Shown piece by piece: positions 52,172 through 62,122 of a stretch of 64,000 bases of DNA; the first letter of the stretch is position 1, and the number at the start of each line of letters is the position of its first letter. The notes below the pieces were generated by a model. That model saw nothing but the letters and a program-made list of their open reading frames with translations. It was not told the DNA's origin and made no database searches. A program made the position numbers and the translations under genes. This DNA comes from Chromatiaceae bacterium (GTDB lineage Bacteria > Pseudomonadota > Gammaproteobacteria > Chromatiales > Chromatiaceae), in assembly GCA_024235395.1 (NCBI GenBank), contig JACKMK010000004.1:1-64000 (forward strand). The letters are read 5' to 3'.

Positions 52172-55100
52172 ATGGCAGGTACGGGCCGATCCAAGGTTTT
52201 CATCTCGTATTCGCGGGCGGATCTCGCGTTCACTGACGAACTCGTCGCCGCACTCGCGCTGTCCTCGGATTTCGAGATCCTGATCGACCGCATCGGTATC
52301 GGTCACGGTGAAGAATGGCGCCAGCGTTTGAGCAGGCTCATCGTCGAATGCGACACCATGGTGTTCGTGCTTTCGCCCGACAGCGTTTCTTCCGAAGTCT
52401 GTGCGTGGGAGATCAAGGAGGCGCGTCGACTCTCCAAGCGGATCATCCCTATCCTGTGGCGCGCGGTCGATTTCTCGAAGGTCCCGGAGGACCTGAGCGC
52501 CATCAACGCCGTTCCGTTCGACCGCGAACATGCCGTTAGCGGCCTGCCGAAACTCGTGGCTGCGCTTGAGAGCGATCTTGCATGGTTGCGAGAACACACG
52601 CGGCTCGGCGAAAAGGCCGTGGAATGGGAACTGTCCGGACGCGCCCCGGCTTACCTGCTGCGCGGAGCCGCGCTGGTCGCTGTCCGGCAATGGCAGAACG
52701 AAAAACCCGTCAACGCGCCCGCGCCGACGGAACTCCAACATGCGTTCATTCAAGCCAGCGAGGAGGAAGATAGCCGCCTGTTGAGCGATGAGCGCAGGCG
52801 ACTGGAGGAACTCGAGAAGGCGAAGGCGATCGCGGAAGCGGAACGCGACGCCGCGCAGACCGCCCGCGCCAACGAGGCCAGTGCGGCCCGCCGCGTCGTC
52901 CGCGCCACGACCGTCGGCCTGGTCGTCGCGCTGGTGTTGTTTGCCGTGGCTGCAGCCACCGGCTGGGTCGCCTACCGGAAGGCACAAGACGAGCGCGTTG
53001 CCGCTGAGCGGGCGGAACAGGAGGCGGCGCGCGCGTCATCGGCGGCCGCGAGCGCCGACGCTCAGCGGGACACGGCCCTCTTGGTCCAGTCGCGGTTCCT
53101 CGCGCGTGCGGCGCGCGAACATCTGACGCAGGGCGACGTTGCCAACGCGCTCGGCCTGGCCCGGGCCGCGCTTCCCGCCGATCTGACGGCGCCGGATCGT
53201 CCGTTTGCGATCGAGCCTGTGCAGGTGATCTTCGATGCCTACGGCAAACTCCACGAGTTGGCGACGCTGCGCGGACATACGGCAGGCCTGGATGGCGTGA
53301 TGGCGTTGTCCGGCGAACGCATGCTCACCTGGGGTCGGGACGGCACGCTCCGCTGGTGGGGCACGGATGGCACCCTGCTGAAGACAGTCCTCGCGCACCA
53401 GAACCCGACAGAGCCGGGCAGCTCCGAAGATACCGGCGTGCACGGGGTGTTGCGCCTGCAGGATGGCCGGCTGTTGTCCTGGGGCGTCGACAAGACCGCC
53501 AGGCTGTGGAACGACGACGGCCGCTTCATCGAAACCTTTCTCGACGAACCCTCTTGGATCCGATTCGAGCGTCTCGACGATGGCCGCATCGCGGCGCTGA
53601 TCGGCAACGAATACCGCGTCTGGAGCCCAGGGCTGGAACCGCTGATCGTGCTGCGCAGTCCGCTGAAGCAGATCATGGGTGCGCGCTTGTTGAGCGACGG
53701 TCGCTTTCTGACGTGGCAGCAGGGACCGGGGCGCGAAGCCGGCAAACTGGCCTACACCGCGATGTCGTGGCACGCCGACGGGACACCGGACGCGGTGCTG
53801 GAAGGTCACGAACACAACCTGCGTGGCGCATTCGAACTGACCGACGGGCGGATCGTGACCTGGGAGAACGGACCCGCCGTGCACATCTGGTCCGTCGAAG
53901 GAAAGCTCGAAACGGTGATCGAGAAAGCCCATCTGTATGGACCACAGGGCGCTTTTGCGCTGCGCGACGGTCGCTTTCTCACCTGGGGCCAGGAAGCCCT
54001 TCACGACAACGTCTGGTGGGCGCGCCTGTGGACTGCGCAGGGCGACTCGGTGCCGCTGATTGCGGCAAGCGATCTGCCGCTGCAGGGGTTCGAGTTGGCC
54101 GATGCCCGCCTGCTGCTCGGGACCAATTCCCGCACCCCGACCATCTGGCGCACGGACGGCACGCGTGGCCCGGTGCTGCGCGGTCATGAGAAACCGGCTT
54201 ATGCCGCCGCGCAATGGCCGGACGGGCGCATCGTCACCTATGGCGCCGACCGCACCGCCCGCGTCTGGGGCCGGGATGGCGCGCCGTTGCTGGTATTGCG
54301 CGGGCATGAGGCGGGCGTATCGGGCGTGCAGCGGCTGGATGGTGAACGCCTCTTGACCTGGAGTTTCTGGGACCGCACGGCGCGGGTCTGGAGCGAGGCG
54401 CCGTGGCCGCGCAGCGAGCTTCACCTGGAAGGCGGAGAAGCCGCAGGCGTCCAACAACTCTCCAGCGGCGACATCGCCGTGCACACGAACAGCGGATCGA
54501 TCGTGCTGTACGACACGGACCTGCGACCCGGTCCCGTGTTGCGCAACGAGTCGCGTGACGTTGCCGGCCTCGTCGAGATGCCGGATGGCCGGCTGTTGAC
54601 CCTGGGCTCGATCTTCGTCGACCGCCAGTCCGGACCGGCGTTGCGGATCTGGAACCGTGCCGGCGAAGTGATCGGTGACCTGGCAGGCCCCGATGCCGAA
54701 TTTCTGCATGTCGCAACCACGCCCTCTGGTCGGATCCTTGCTTTCGGTCGGTCCGGGCAGGTGTGGCTGTGGGGTCCGGACCTGCAGTTGGTCGGCAGGC
54801 GCGAAGCGACCGGCACCACACAGTTCTACCGCGTCGTGGCGTTGCAGGGCGGGCGCTACGTCACCGTGGGCGACGACAACCGTCTGCAGCTGTGGAGCGC
54901 AGAGGGTGAGCCGGGCAAGGTGTTCAACGTTCACGAACCGCTCGCGCCGAAACAGATCGTCACTTTCGGTGACGGACGGATACTGACCACCTTCTGGGGC
55001 GGGCCGCCGCGCATCTGGGAGGCCGACGGCGAGCGGGGATCACCGCTCGGCCTGGGTGAAGCCTCGGCTGCAATGACGGCGACGCCACTGAAAGACGGCG

Positions 55101-55642
55101 GTATCTTGCTGAACGGTATCGATGGCCGTCTGTTTGTCGTGAGCCCGGGCGGCGCAGTCACCGAAGCACAGTATCCTTCGGGCGCCGACGGGCGGTATCG
55201 ACAGCGTCAGGTGTTGCCACTGGCGGACGGTCGCCTGCTGGTGTCGACGTCCGGTCGGGACACGCGCATCTGGAACACCGACGGCACTGCAGGACCACGG
55301 GCACTGGATGGGCCCGTGTCCGGCGCCCAGTCACTGTCCGATGGTTCCCTGCTGGTATGGCCGGTGGGACGCAACGATCTGCAGATCATTCGACCCGACG
55401 GTGAGCCCGGGCCGAAGCTCCGCGGACACACGTCGCCCGTCCGGCGGGCGTTTCAGCTGTCCGACGGGCGCGTCCTGAGTTGGGCAAAGGATGCCACGGT
55501 GCGGATCTGGCCCGGGTCCATTGCCCAAGCCGTCGCCTGGGCGGACGACGTGATCGCGAGGCTCCAGCCCCTGACCTTCGGCGAGCGGTGCGACTACTAC
55601 CTGGAGCCGCCGACAGGGTGCGCGAAAGTGGGCGAACCCTGA
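52172..55642 (+). CDS. TIR-domain protein with membrane segment and long WD40-like propeller
   Basis: Protein of 1156 aa. TIR domain at about 6-140: SKVFISYSRADLAF and the catalytic region SPDSVSSEVCAWE with Glu80 in the NADase position. A coiled coil (about 195-243) precedes one membrane helix (about 248-268) and another coiled coil (270-300). The helical module FLARAAREHLTQGDVANALGLARAALP links to the propeller. From about 355 to 1110 there are about 18 repeats of roughly 40 aa with D-G-R-(L/F)-L-T/S-W and R-(V/I/L)-W ends. This would be more than two seven-bladed propellers. Such layouts occur in TIR-based signalling or defence proteins. The start has only a weak ribosome binding site. Confidence 0.9.
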   Translation: MAGTGRSKVFISYSRADLAFTDELVAALALSSDFEILIDRIGIGHGEEWRQRLSRLIVECDTMVFVLSPDSVSSEVCAWEIKEARRLSKRIIPILWRAVDFSKVPEDLSAINAVPFDREHAVSGLPKLVAALESDLAWLREHTRLGEKAVEWELSGRAPAYLLRGAALVAVRQWQNEKPVNAPAPTELQHAFIQASEEEDSRLLSDERRRLEELEKAKAIAEAERDAAQTARANEASAARRVVRATTVGLVVALVLFAVAAATGWVAYRKAQDERVAAERAEQEAARASSAAASADAQRDTALLVQSRFLARAAREHLTQGDVANALGLARAALPADLTAPDRPFAIEPVQVIFDAYGKLHELATLRGHTAGLDGVMALSGERMLTWGRDGTLRWWGTDGTLLKTVLAHQNPTEPGSSEDTGVHGVLRLQDGRLLSWGVDKTARLWNDDGRFIETFLDEPSWIRFERLDDGRIAALIGNEYRVWSPGLEPLIVLRSPLKQIMGARLLSDGRFLTWQQGPGREAGKLAYTAMSWHADGTPDAVLEGHEHNLRGAFELTDGRIVTWENGPAVHIWSVEGKLETVIEKAHLYGPQGAFALRDGRFLTWGQEALHDNVWWARLWTAQGDSVPLIAASDLPLQGFELADARLLLGTNSRTPTIWRTDGTRGPVLRGHEKPAYAAAQWPDGRIVTYGADRTARVWGRDGAPLLVLRGHEAGVSGVQRLDGERLLTWSFWDRTARVWSEAPWPRSELHLEGGEAAGVQQLSSGDIAVHTNSGSIVLYDTDLRPGPVLRNESRDVAGLVEMPDGRLLTLGSIFVDRQSGPALRIWNRAGEVIGDLAGPDAEFLHVATTPSGRILAFGRSGQVWLWGPDLQLVGRREATGTTQFYRVVALQGGRYVTVGDDNRLQLWSAEGEPGKVFNVHEPLAPKQIVTFGDGRILTTFWGGPPRIWEADGERGSPLGLGEASAAMTATPLKDGGILLNGIDGRLFVVSPGGAVTEAQYPSGADGRYRQRQVLPLADGRLLVSTSGRDTRIWNTDGTAGPRALDGPVSGAQSLSDGSLLVWPVGRNDLQIIRPDGEPGPKLRGHTSPVRRAFQLSDGRVLSWAKDATVRIWPGSIAQAVAWADDVIARLQPLTFGERCDYYLEPPTGCAKVGEP

Positions 55643-55700
55643 GCACGCGATGCTCTACCGGCGTCTGGGTTCGACGACGTCACTGGTCGCGAAATACGAA

Positions 55701-55720
55701 GCCCCGCCAGATGGCGGGGC
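55701..55720. terminator. Bidirectional hairpin between convergent genes
   Basis: GCCCCGCC-AGAT-GGCGGGGC, a perfect 8-bp stem with a 4-base loop, between the stops of the TIR gene (55642) and the phytase-like gene (55745). The U-tract is poor on both strands. Confidence 0.6.
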
Positions 55721-55744
55721 AAACGAGCAATGGTTTACACCGGT

Positions 55745-58093
55745 TTAGTCGGTGCCGAACGAGGTGTAGTCGCCGAGGAATAGGAACACCGTCTCGCCCG
55801 GGGCATCGTCCACGCCGTCATTGTCGGTGACCGCATACAACTGCTGGTCAGCCGAGATCGCGAAGCCTTCGAGTTTCTCTGCCGTCCAGATGCTGTTGGC
55901 AGCGATGGTGTCGGTCAGATTCCTGACCAACACCTTGTCGACGGTTTCCAGCGATGCCCCGTACGGCTGGAAGTTCGCCGACGCCAGATCGACCTCGAAG
56001 ATCGCTTTGAGTTCTGCATTGGGCGGCGTGCTGTCGCCCCAGCCCTTGTCGCGCTCGATCACCCAGAAGGTGCCGTTGGGCATGGCCGTGATGCCGGACA
56101 AACCGATCCAGTCACCCGCGTTCTCCGCCTCCAGCGGGTAGTGGACGAAGGACCAGGTGCCGGTGCTCACGTCGTAGCGGCCGATCTTGGTGTTCACCTT
56201 GTCGCTATCACCCTCTTTCGGCCAGGCGCGCTGGATCGCGACGTACACCAGTTCACTGCCCGGCGCGCCGGTGACGGCAATGCCTTCAATGCCGTTGCCG
56301 CGACGCTCATCGATCAGGTCGGCCGGCAGTTCGATACGCTCGAGCACGCTGCCATCGGCGGGATCGACCTTGAGCACCAGGTTGTCGCGGCCGCCGGGCG
56401 TCTGGCCTTCGCTGCCCAGCCAGAAACCGCCGTCCGGACCGACGGCCACACCTTCGAGATCGAGTGGGTCACTGCTTCTCACCTCCAGACGATCCGTGAT
56501 CAGTGCGGGTCTGTCGGAGACGTCGATCTTGTAGATGAAGCCCTTCGCCAGGTAGGAATCACTGACGGCATACAGGACGTCCGGGTCGCTCGGATCACCG
56601 ACCAGATCGGACAGGGCCACCCAGGGGATCGGCAGACCGTTGGCGTCGTCGGCCGATACGATCTGCGGATAACTGGCCTCCCCTTTCCGACGCTGGTAGA
56701 TGTTGATCATCGTCGGGATACCGGCGTCGAAAACATCGGTTTCGGTCGAGGCCACGAACAGGTTGCGCTGCGGAATCGCCTTGAGGCCTTCAGGGCCGAT
56801 GCCGGTGGGCAGCACCTGCTGCAGTTCCGCCGTGACGCCGTGCATCTTGTAGACGCCGACCGCGTTGGAACGCTCAGAGCCCACGAACACTAGGTCGTCG
56901 CGCCCATAGCGCCCAAACTCCACCGATTCGGGTTCGACACCCTTGTTCTCGGAGCGGCCTTCGTTGTAGTGACCGGCGCTGACCAGGGTGTGTTCGAACG
57001 ATTCGTATGACTCGAACTTGACCTTTCCGGCGGTGTTGAACACGGTGAAGCCGCGGCTGCCGCCCTCCTCGCCGGATGCGTCCTCGTAATCCCCTTCGTT
57101 GGCGGTGGCGAACAGCCCGTTGCCGATCCAGGCGACGGCGTCCGGCTCGCGGCGCTTGGTGATATCCGAGTCCAGGTTGATCAAGTCCTCTTCCTCGGTA
57201 TCGACGTTGCGCAGGTCCACCTCGCCGGCCGGGAAGTGCTTGACCACCCTCGCATTGCGCAGGTTGACGATGGCGACGTGGTTGTTTTCCTGCAGCGAGA
57301 CGACCGCCATGTTGGCGCGATTGATGTCGACGAACTCGGGCTCGGGGTCGTCCGCGGCGAACATCCCCGGCAGACCGGCCAGGTTCACATCGCGCGTCGT
57401 CCAGTGCCGTGGTCTGCCCCTCATGTCGATGACGACCAGTTTGCCGGGGACCGGCGCACCACTGGCGGTCAGGTCGCAGGGGTCGCTGGTGTCGGTCACC
57501 GAACCCTGCGGAATCAGGCCGTCGCTGACGTCTTCGTTACGCTCGTTCTCTACTACCACCGCGGCATAGCGGCCGTCGGGGGAAACGGCGACGGAATCGG
57601 GCTGCCCGCCCATCGGGAGCTCGGCGACGATGGTGCGTCTGGCGATGTCGATGACGACCAGCTTGCCGCTCCAATCGGTGATGAAGCCGATGTCTTCATC
57701 GTCGTCGGCGCAGTACACCGCTGCGGTGGCCGAGGTGTTGACGCCGGCCAACGCGTAGCGACCGTGCACGGCGACGCTGGTCGGTTCGCCGTCAAGCAGC
57801 ACGACACCGTCCTCGGTCGGGTTGGCGGGATCGGTAATGTCGACAAAGCCGATCAGCTTCGAGGCCGAGTCTGTGTAGACCAGTCCTCGGCCGTTCTTGG
57901 TGACGTCGACGATCTCGGCGACTTCGCTGACGATCTCATCTGTGCCGACCGTGACGCGGTTACGTGTCACGTCGAATGTGGCGACATGCTGGAACATCTG
58001 GGGCGCGCTGTGGTGCCTGCCGTGACCGGCATGCGCGGCGTGAGCACAGACGAGGACCAGCGCGAGGCTGGCGGCAAGTGGTTTGAGTTTCAT
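55745..58093 (-). CDS. Secreted phytase-like/esterase-like beta-propeller protein
   Basis: Secreted protein of 782 aa. Signal peptide (AASLALVLVCAHAAHA), then a first region of propeller-type repeats: GKLVVIDIARRTIVAELPMGG, SVAVSPDGRYAAVVVEN, HVAIVNLRNARVVKHFPAG. The C-terminal half is like the esterase-like phytase family: DPLDLEGVAVGPDGGFWLGSE, RRGNGIEGIAVTG and EKLEGFAISADQQLYAVTDND. Many acidic Ca-binding loops. Probably acts on phosphoesters outside the cell. ATG at 58093 has AAGGA 11 bases upstream. Same strand as, and downstream of, the ExeM/NucH nuclease gene. Confidence 0.85.
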   Translation of the reverse strand: MKLKPLAASLALVLVCAHAAHAGHGRHHSAPQMFQHVATFDVTRNRVTVGTDEIVSEVAEIVDVTKNGRGLVYTDSASKLIGFVDITDPANPTEDGVVLLDGEPTSVAVHGRYALAGVNTSATAAVYCADDDEDIGFITDWSGKLVVIDIARRTIVAELPMGGQPDSVAVSPDGRYAAVVVENERNEDVSDGLIPQGSVTDTSDPCDLTASGAPVPGKLVVIDMRGRPRHWTTRDVNLAGLPGMFAADDPEPEFVDINRANMAVVSLQENNHVAIVNLRNARVVKHFPAGEVDLRNVDTEEEDLINLDSDITKRREPDAVAWIGNGLFATANEGDYEDASGEEGGSRGFTVFNTAGKVKFESYESFEHTLVSAGHYNEGRSENKGVEPESVEFGRYGRDDLVFVGSERSNAVGVYKMHGVTAELQQVLPTGIGPEGLKAIPQRNLFVASTETDVFDAGIPTMINIYQRRKGEASYPQIVSADDANGLPIPWVALSDLVGDPSDPDVLYAVSDSYLAKGFIYKIDVSDRPALITDRLEVRSSDPLDLEGVAVGPDGGFWLGSEGQTPGGRDNLVLKVDPADGSVLERIELPADLIDERRGNGIEGIAVTGAPGSELVYVAIQRAWPKEGDSDKVNTKIGRYDVSTGTWSFVHYPLEAENAGDWIGLSGITAMPNGTFWVIERDKGWGDSTPPNAELKAIFEVDLASANFQPYGASLETVDKVLVRNLTDTIAANSIWTAEKLEGFAISADQQLYAVTDNDGVDDAPGETVFLFLGDYTSFGTD

Positions 58094-58263
58094 TAGGTGC
58101 ACAGTCCTTATTGGTTATTGCGTACAGCGGCGAAACCGTAGCAGGAAGGTGTGACAGAAAAACGAAGCCTGGATGACGGCATGTCCCTATGCCGCATCGC
58201 TGGACAGCGCCGGTACGAAACCGCTTCGAGGGTAGCGGCGAAGCGTTGATTCGCAGCAAGTCA

Positions 58264-58275
58264 ATACCGCGGTAT
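58264..58275. repeat. Perfect 12-bp palindrome
   Basis: ATACCGCGGTAT, upstream of the phytase-like gene and downstream of the nuclease gene. It could be an operator for the phytase-like gene. Confidence 0.4.
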
Positions 58276-58285
58276 GCGAGGGCCC

Positions 58286-58308
58286 ACACCGGGTGTTCGA
58301 CCCGGTGT
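58286..58308 (-). terminator. Hairpin after the ExeM/NucH gene
   Basis: ACACCGGGT (58286-58294) and ACCCGGTGT (58300-58308) form a perfect 9-bp stem with a 5-base loop, 17 bases past the nuclease stop. No U-tract, so a factor-dependent end or processing point. Confidence 0.55.
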
Positions 58309-58324
58309 AGCCTCCCGACGCCGA

Positions 58325-61069
58325 TCAGTCGTGACCGCCCCTGTTCGCCGGGACGTGCACCGTTGCGGTTGCGGTCCTGACGTTGCCGGCGTCGTCGGTC
58401 GCTTCGTAGGTCACGGTGTAGACACGCCCGCGCCGGGGATCCGTGCGTTCCGCCCGCAGCAGAAAGGTCGTATCGTTGAGGATGACGATATCCTTGTCTT
58501 TGCGACGAGTCCCGTGACCACCATCGGGGTCACTCGACGTAACGGAGAGCAGCTTCACGTCCGGCGACCGATCGACGTTGTCTCGTGCGAACACGCGTGC
58601 GTGCACCCGCACGTACTTGTGATTCGCAGGCCACAACACCTTCGGGTTCAACCGCACATGCAGCCTTGGCGGGACGCTGTCGAGTGCGAGCCCGACGACA
58701 ACCGGGTCGTGATCGGAGTTTCGCGCCGGCGAGTCGCCATCGAAGATCGCCGCATCTCGCCCGAAGTCGAGGTTGTAGTCGATCGCATCCGCCTCGTCGG
58801 CGTTGACGTGCCATTCCGTGACGCCGCTGACCTGGCCGAGCAACGACGCGCCGGCGAAGGCGTAGTCGAGCGTACCCGTCTGGCCGTCGAAGACATAGGA
58901 ATGGGCCTGTTCAGCGACGAATTCGCGTGCCAGATCCACGTAGCCGTTGGACTCGAGCGTCGCGACCGGGTCCTCCATTGCATAGGCGTTGAAGTCGCCC
59001 ACGACGAGGAAATCCGGGTCCGTCGAATGCGTGGGGTCGGTAGCCAGCCAGTCGGCGAGTGCCTGGGCTGCAGCGGCCCGTGTGTTGTTCCAATAGCCCT
59101 GCCCATCCATCGCGTCGACGTCTGCGGGGCTTATCGAGGGGTCGGCATCGAGTCCGGACGCACCCTTGGACTTGAGGTGATTGACAACCAGCGTGAAGCG
59201 CTCGTAGCTGGCCGTTTCTTCAAAGGTCTGCGCGAGCGCAGGCCGGCTGCGCTGCAGGCCGGTGTCGTTCGGATCGGTGAAAGCGGGATCGTCGAGGATC
59301 GCCGCTTGCCCCACCGGGTTTACCCGCGCAGGCCGATAGATGATACCGACGGAGATGGCGTCAGTGCCGACAAACTGTGTGCCGGGTTCGATCCAGTCGT
59401 ATTCCGGGCTGCCGGCGGCGGTATTGAGTGCTTCGACGAGGTACGCGATCGCATTGCCGGGAGCGCCTGCTGCGAAGTCGTTCTCCAGTTCCAGAAGGCC
59501 GAGCACATCCGCGTCGATCGCGGTGACCGCGCGTACCAGCTTGTCGGTCTGTCGAGACAACTCCTCTGCACTGTCCGCGCCGCGCGGGTCGCTGCCGTTC
59601 GCGGTCACCTGCGTCCCCTGGTCGATCGTCGCGAAGAAGTTCAGCACGTTGAGGCTGGCGACCTTCAGCGTCCCACCGACGGCCTCCGGAGACGACGGGC
59701 GCAGGTTCTGCTTTTCGAACAGGTTGTCACCGTCGCGGATCGCGCGCACCCGCCAGGTCGATCCCGATGCGGCATTGCCCGCCCACTTGTAGTCCAGCAC
59801 GCCCGTCAGACCGGAAATGGTATCGCCCATCCGGATATCGCTGGCTGTGGTGAACACCGGCCCGAAACCGTCCAGGTTTCCGATGGGAGCATTCTGAACG
59901 CTTAGGCCGTCGTCGTAGATGATCTGCCGCGCGCCGAGCAGTTCCAGGTGCCATTGATAGTCCAGCGCATTCGGTGTGCTGTACTGGGTAAACTGCTGAG
60001 GCCGTTCGCCCTGGACGAGCTTGATCTCGTTGAACCGGTCCAGCTGGAACATCTCGTTGATCGTGAGCGCGTCCGAAAACACCACCCGCATGCCCTCGTA
60101 CGACTCCAGGTCAGGTTGTGCGAAGCCGTTCTGGCTCGTCGTCACCGCCGCCGCGGGCAATTGCACCTCCGCGGGACTGGGCAGTGCATGACCGGAGGAC
60201 AGGAGCGTGATGCCCGTAATATCGGAAATCTCGGTCTCACCGAAGAACTCCTCGACGGTGCCCGTGACGCGTACGCGGTCGCCGATGTTCACGTCGGTCG
60301 CCGGGCTGCCGCCATCGAATACGAAGATGCCCTCGGAAGTGCGCGCGTCGCCATCGCTGTCGGTATCTTCCTCCTGGAGGAAGAAACCGGCCAGGTTCCG
60401 TGCCTCGTCTGCATCGCCATTCTGGAAGTCGCCAACGACGATCGCTTCGACGGTGACCGGTTGACCGACCAAGGGACTCGTGTCTCCAAGGCCCTGTACA
60501 TCGCTGATTCGATAAAAGGCCGGTGGGTTTACGACCACGCCGCCGGCGTTGACCGCCCCAAAACTGCTCGCTACCGGCCCCTCCCAGACATCGGACACCC
60601 GCTGCAACGACTCGCCCGGTGCGGTCCCACTCGATTCCGTGACACCGATGTCGCTGCTGGTCATGCCATCGGCAGGTCCACCGACTGCGACGAACACCCC
60701 CTCATAGCTCAAGAACTCGAGCACACCACCATCCGGGTCGACCAGCGCAACCCCGTCCGGCGAACCGTTCTGCAGGCCATTGACCGGGTAGTTCACCGTG
60801 ATCACGCCGACACCGTCTGCGAGGTCCGGTATGGCTCCGGACAACGGCGTCGTGGCATACGGCGCACCACCGTTGCCGTTGTAGAGCACCAGGCTGTAAC
60901 CGGTGAGATCGACACCGGCCGGGCCGGTGATCTCCACCGCCTCACCCTCGTCGGTGCCGGCGTTGTCGTAGTGGATCTCACTGATGTACACCTCGGCCAT
61001 GGCCGAGCCAACAGGACTGAGGACAGCGAGCAGAACCAGCGGCTGCAAGAGGGGGTGGATGGCGTTCAC
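58325..61069 (-). CDS. ExeM/NucH-family secreted nuclease
   Basis: Secreted nuclease of 914 aa. A signal peptide (1-25) precedes a lamin-tail-like domain (VYISEIHYDNAGTDEGEAVEI in parts), an OB-fold region with VGQPVTVEAIVVGDFQNGD, and the EEP nuclease domain: LKVASLNVLNFFATID, ADVLGLLELEND, FLVVGDFNAYAMED and RNSDHDPVVV. A C-terminal Ig-like domain follows (LWPANHKYVRVHARV), ending without a membrane anchor. These enzymes degrade extracellular DNA in biofilms and for phosphate. Start ATG at 61069. Confidence 0.92.
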   Translation of the reverse strand: MNAIHPLLQPLVLLAVLSPVGSAMAEVYISEIHYDNAGTDEGEAVEITGPAGVDLTGYSLVLYNGNGGAPYATTPLSGAIPDLADGVGVITVNYPVNGLQNGSPDGVALVDPDGGVLEFLSYEGVFVAVGGPADGMTSSDIGVTESSGTAPGESLQRVSDVWEGPVASSFGAVNAGGVVVNPPAFYRISDVQGLGDTSPLVGQPVTVEAIVVGDFQNGDADEARNLAGFFLQEEDTDSDGDARTSEGIFVFDGGSPATDVNIGDRVRVTGTVEEFFGETEISDITGITLLSSGHALPSPAEVQLPAAAVTTSQNGFAQPDLESYEGMRVVFSDALTINEMFQLDRFNEIKLVQGERPQQFTQYSTPNALDYQWHLELLGARQIIYDDGLSVQNAPIGNLDGFGPVFTTASDIRMGDTISGLTGVLDYKWAGNAASGSTWRVRAIRDGDNLFEKQNLRPSSPEAVGGTLKVASLNVLNFFATIDQGTQVTANGSDPRGADSAEELSRQTDKLVRAVTAIDADVLGLLELENDFAAGAPGNAIAYLVEALNTAAGSPEYDWIEPGTQFVGTDAISVGIIYRPARVNPVGQAAILDDPAFTDPNDTGLQRSRPALAQTFEETASYERFTLVVNHLKSKGASGLDADPSISPADVDAMDGQGYWNNTRAAAAQALADWLATDPTHSTDPDFLVVGDFNAYAMEDPVATLESNGYVDLAREFVAEQAHSYVFDGQTGTLDYAFAGASLLGQVSGVTEWHVNADEADAIDYNLDFGRDAAIFDGDSPARNSDHDPVVVGLALDSVPPRLHVRLNPKVLWPANHKYVRVHARVFARDNVDRSPDVKLLSVTSSDPDGGHGTRRKDKDIVILNDTTFLLRAERTDPRRGRVYTVTYEATDDAGNVRTATATVHVPANRGGHD

Positions 61070-61772
61070 GATGCACCTGTCGGATGTAATGTCTGATGAT
61101 CGCGGCCGATCCTAGGTGTTCAGCGTGACTGCCGCATTGCACGTGGGTTGCGGTACGGTTTCCGTGACGTGACCCGACAGGAGGTGCCCCGACCGTGTGG
61201 CGCGCCTGGATGGTCGATCAACCAAACTGCCATGCGGCGGCGGTTACGTCTTGCGCAATCCGCATGTGCGAAGGTGATAGTTGACGCGCGCGAGACTACG
61301 TCGGACAAAGAATGAAGACCCGCTTCACGCGGCCTTGTACCGCCAAGCCGATCGGCGATTCCACTTTGTCAATCGTAGGTATCGGAACGGTCGCACCAGC
61401 ACGCATATCGAAAAAGGATCAATGGGCGAACACGCGCCCTGAACTCGTCGCTCAGCAGCGCATTCCGCAGGCACACGCACATGCGGGTGCGATGCCTGAA
61501 CCACAATGCGACCTTTCCCAGGCTTTTCAGCATGTCACTACCCCGCCAACTCTGGCGCAAGTTAACGCGGGTGTGATGTGTCGAGCATTGACAATTTCAC
61601 TGCTGCGGACCGAAATCGTGACGTGCTGCATACCGGGCGTAGTGGCCTTGGGTGCGCAGAACCCCGCCGTGTCGCGTCCGCATCGATGTTGACCATTGCG
61701 AAAAATCTTTGTGGTCGAGAATCGATCGGAGGTACTCTTTATTTAGTCCCGAGCCATGCTGGAGTACACACG
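61070..61772. other. Gene-poor stretch upstream of the nuclease
   Basis: About 700 bp. Frames at 61312-61692 (plus) and 61369-61560 (minus) overlap each other and lack start signals. Nothing recognisable; a promoter of the nuclease gene must lie at its left end. Confidence 0.45.
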
Positions 61773-61982
61773 ATGTCCTGGTCGCCTCCCGCCTCCCCAT
61801 CCCGGTCGGTCGGGGCAAGGATCGCCTACTGGCAGGCCATTCTCGAGCTGCCACCCGAAGAGCCGGGCGCAGCGCAGCTGCATGCGATGGCCACCGAACG
61901 CCTCATGGAACTCGAAGAGATCGTCTCAACCCTGGCTGAGAGACGTATCCCCAGGCTGGGTGGCGAACCGCCATCCGACTGA
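61773..61982 (+). CDS. Small protein of unknown function (69 aa)
   Basis: Cytosolic, helical: ARIAYWQAILELPPEEPGAAQ then LHAMATERLMELEEIVSTL. GGAG lies 8 bases before ATG 61773, which decides the start; the upstream frame to 61578 is not used. Pro/Glu-rich; no family recognised. Confidence 0.6.
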   Translation: MSWSPPASPSRSVGARIAYWQAILELPPEEPGAAQLHAMATERLMELEEIVSTLAERRIPRLGGEPPSD

Positions 61983-62122
61983 GTACCGCCGGTCGAGCGC
62001 CACGGCGGAAAGGTTGGGGTGGCGCCGCAGTGGGGCCGCTGGTCGCTTAGTTTGGGGCGATACGACGCCCCCATATAGACCACGTAGTGAATTCGAACGA
62101 GATCCCGTCTGCCGAAACGCGA

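Noticed and set aside
53036..54934. Open frame of 632 codons antisense to the TIR/propeller gene
   Set aside because: Shadow of the propeller repeats; composition not protein-like.
58110..58170. CTGTCAC followed by CTGCTAC on the minus strand before the phytase-like gene, as a possible Pho box
   Set aside because: The two half-sites are 13 bp apart instead of 11 and the second is poor.
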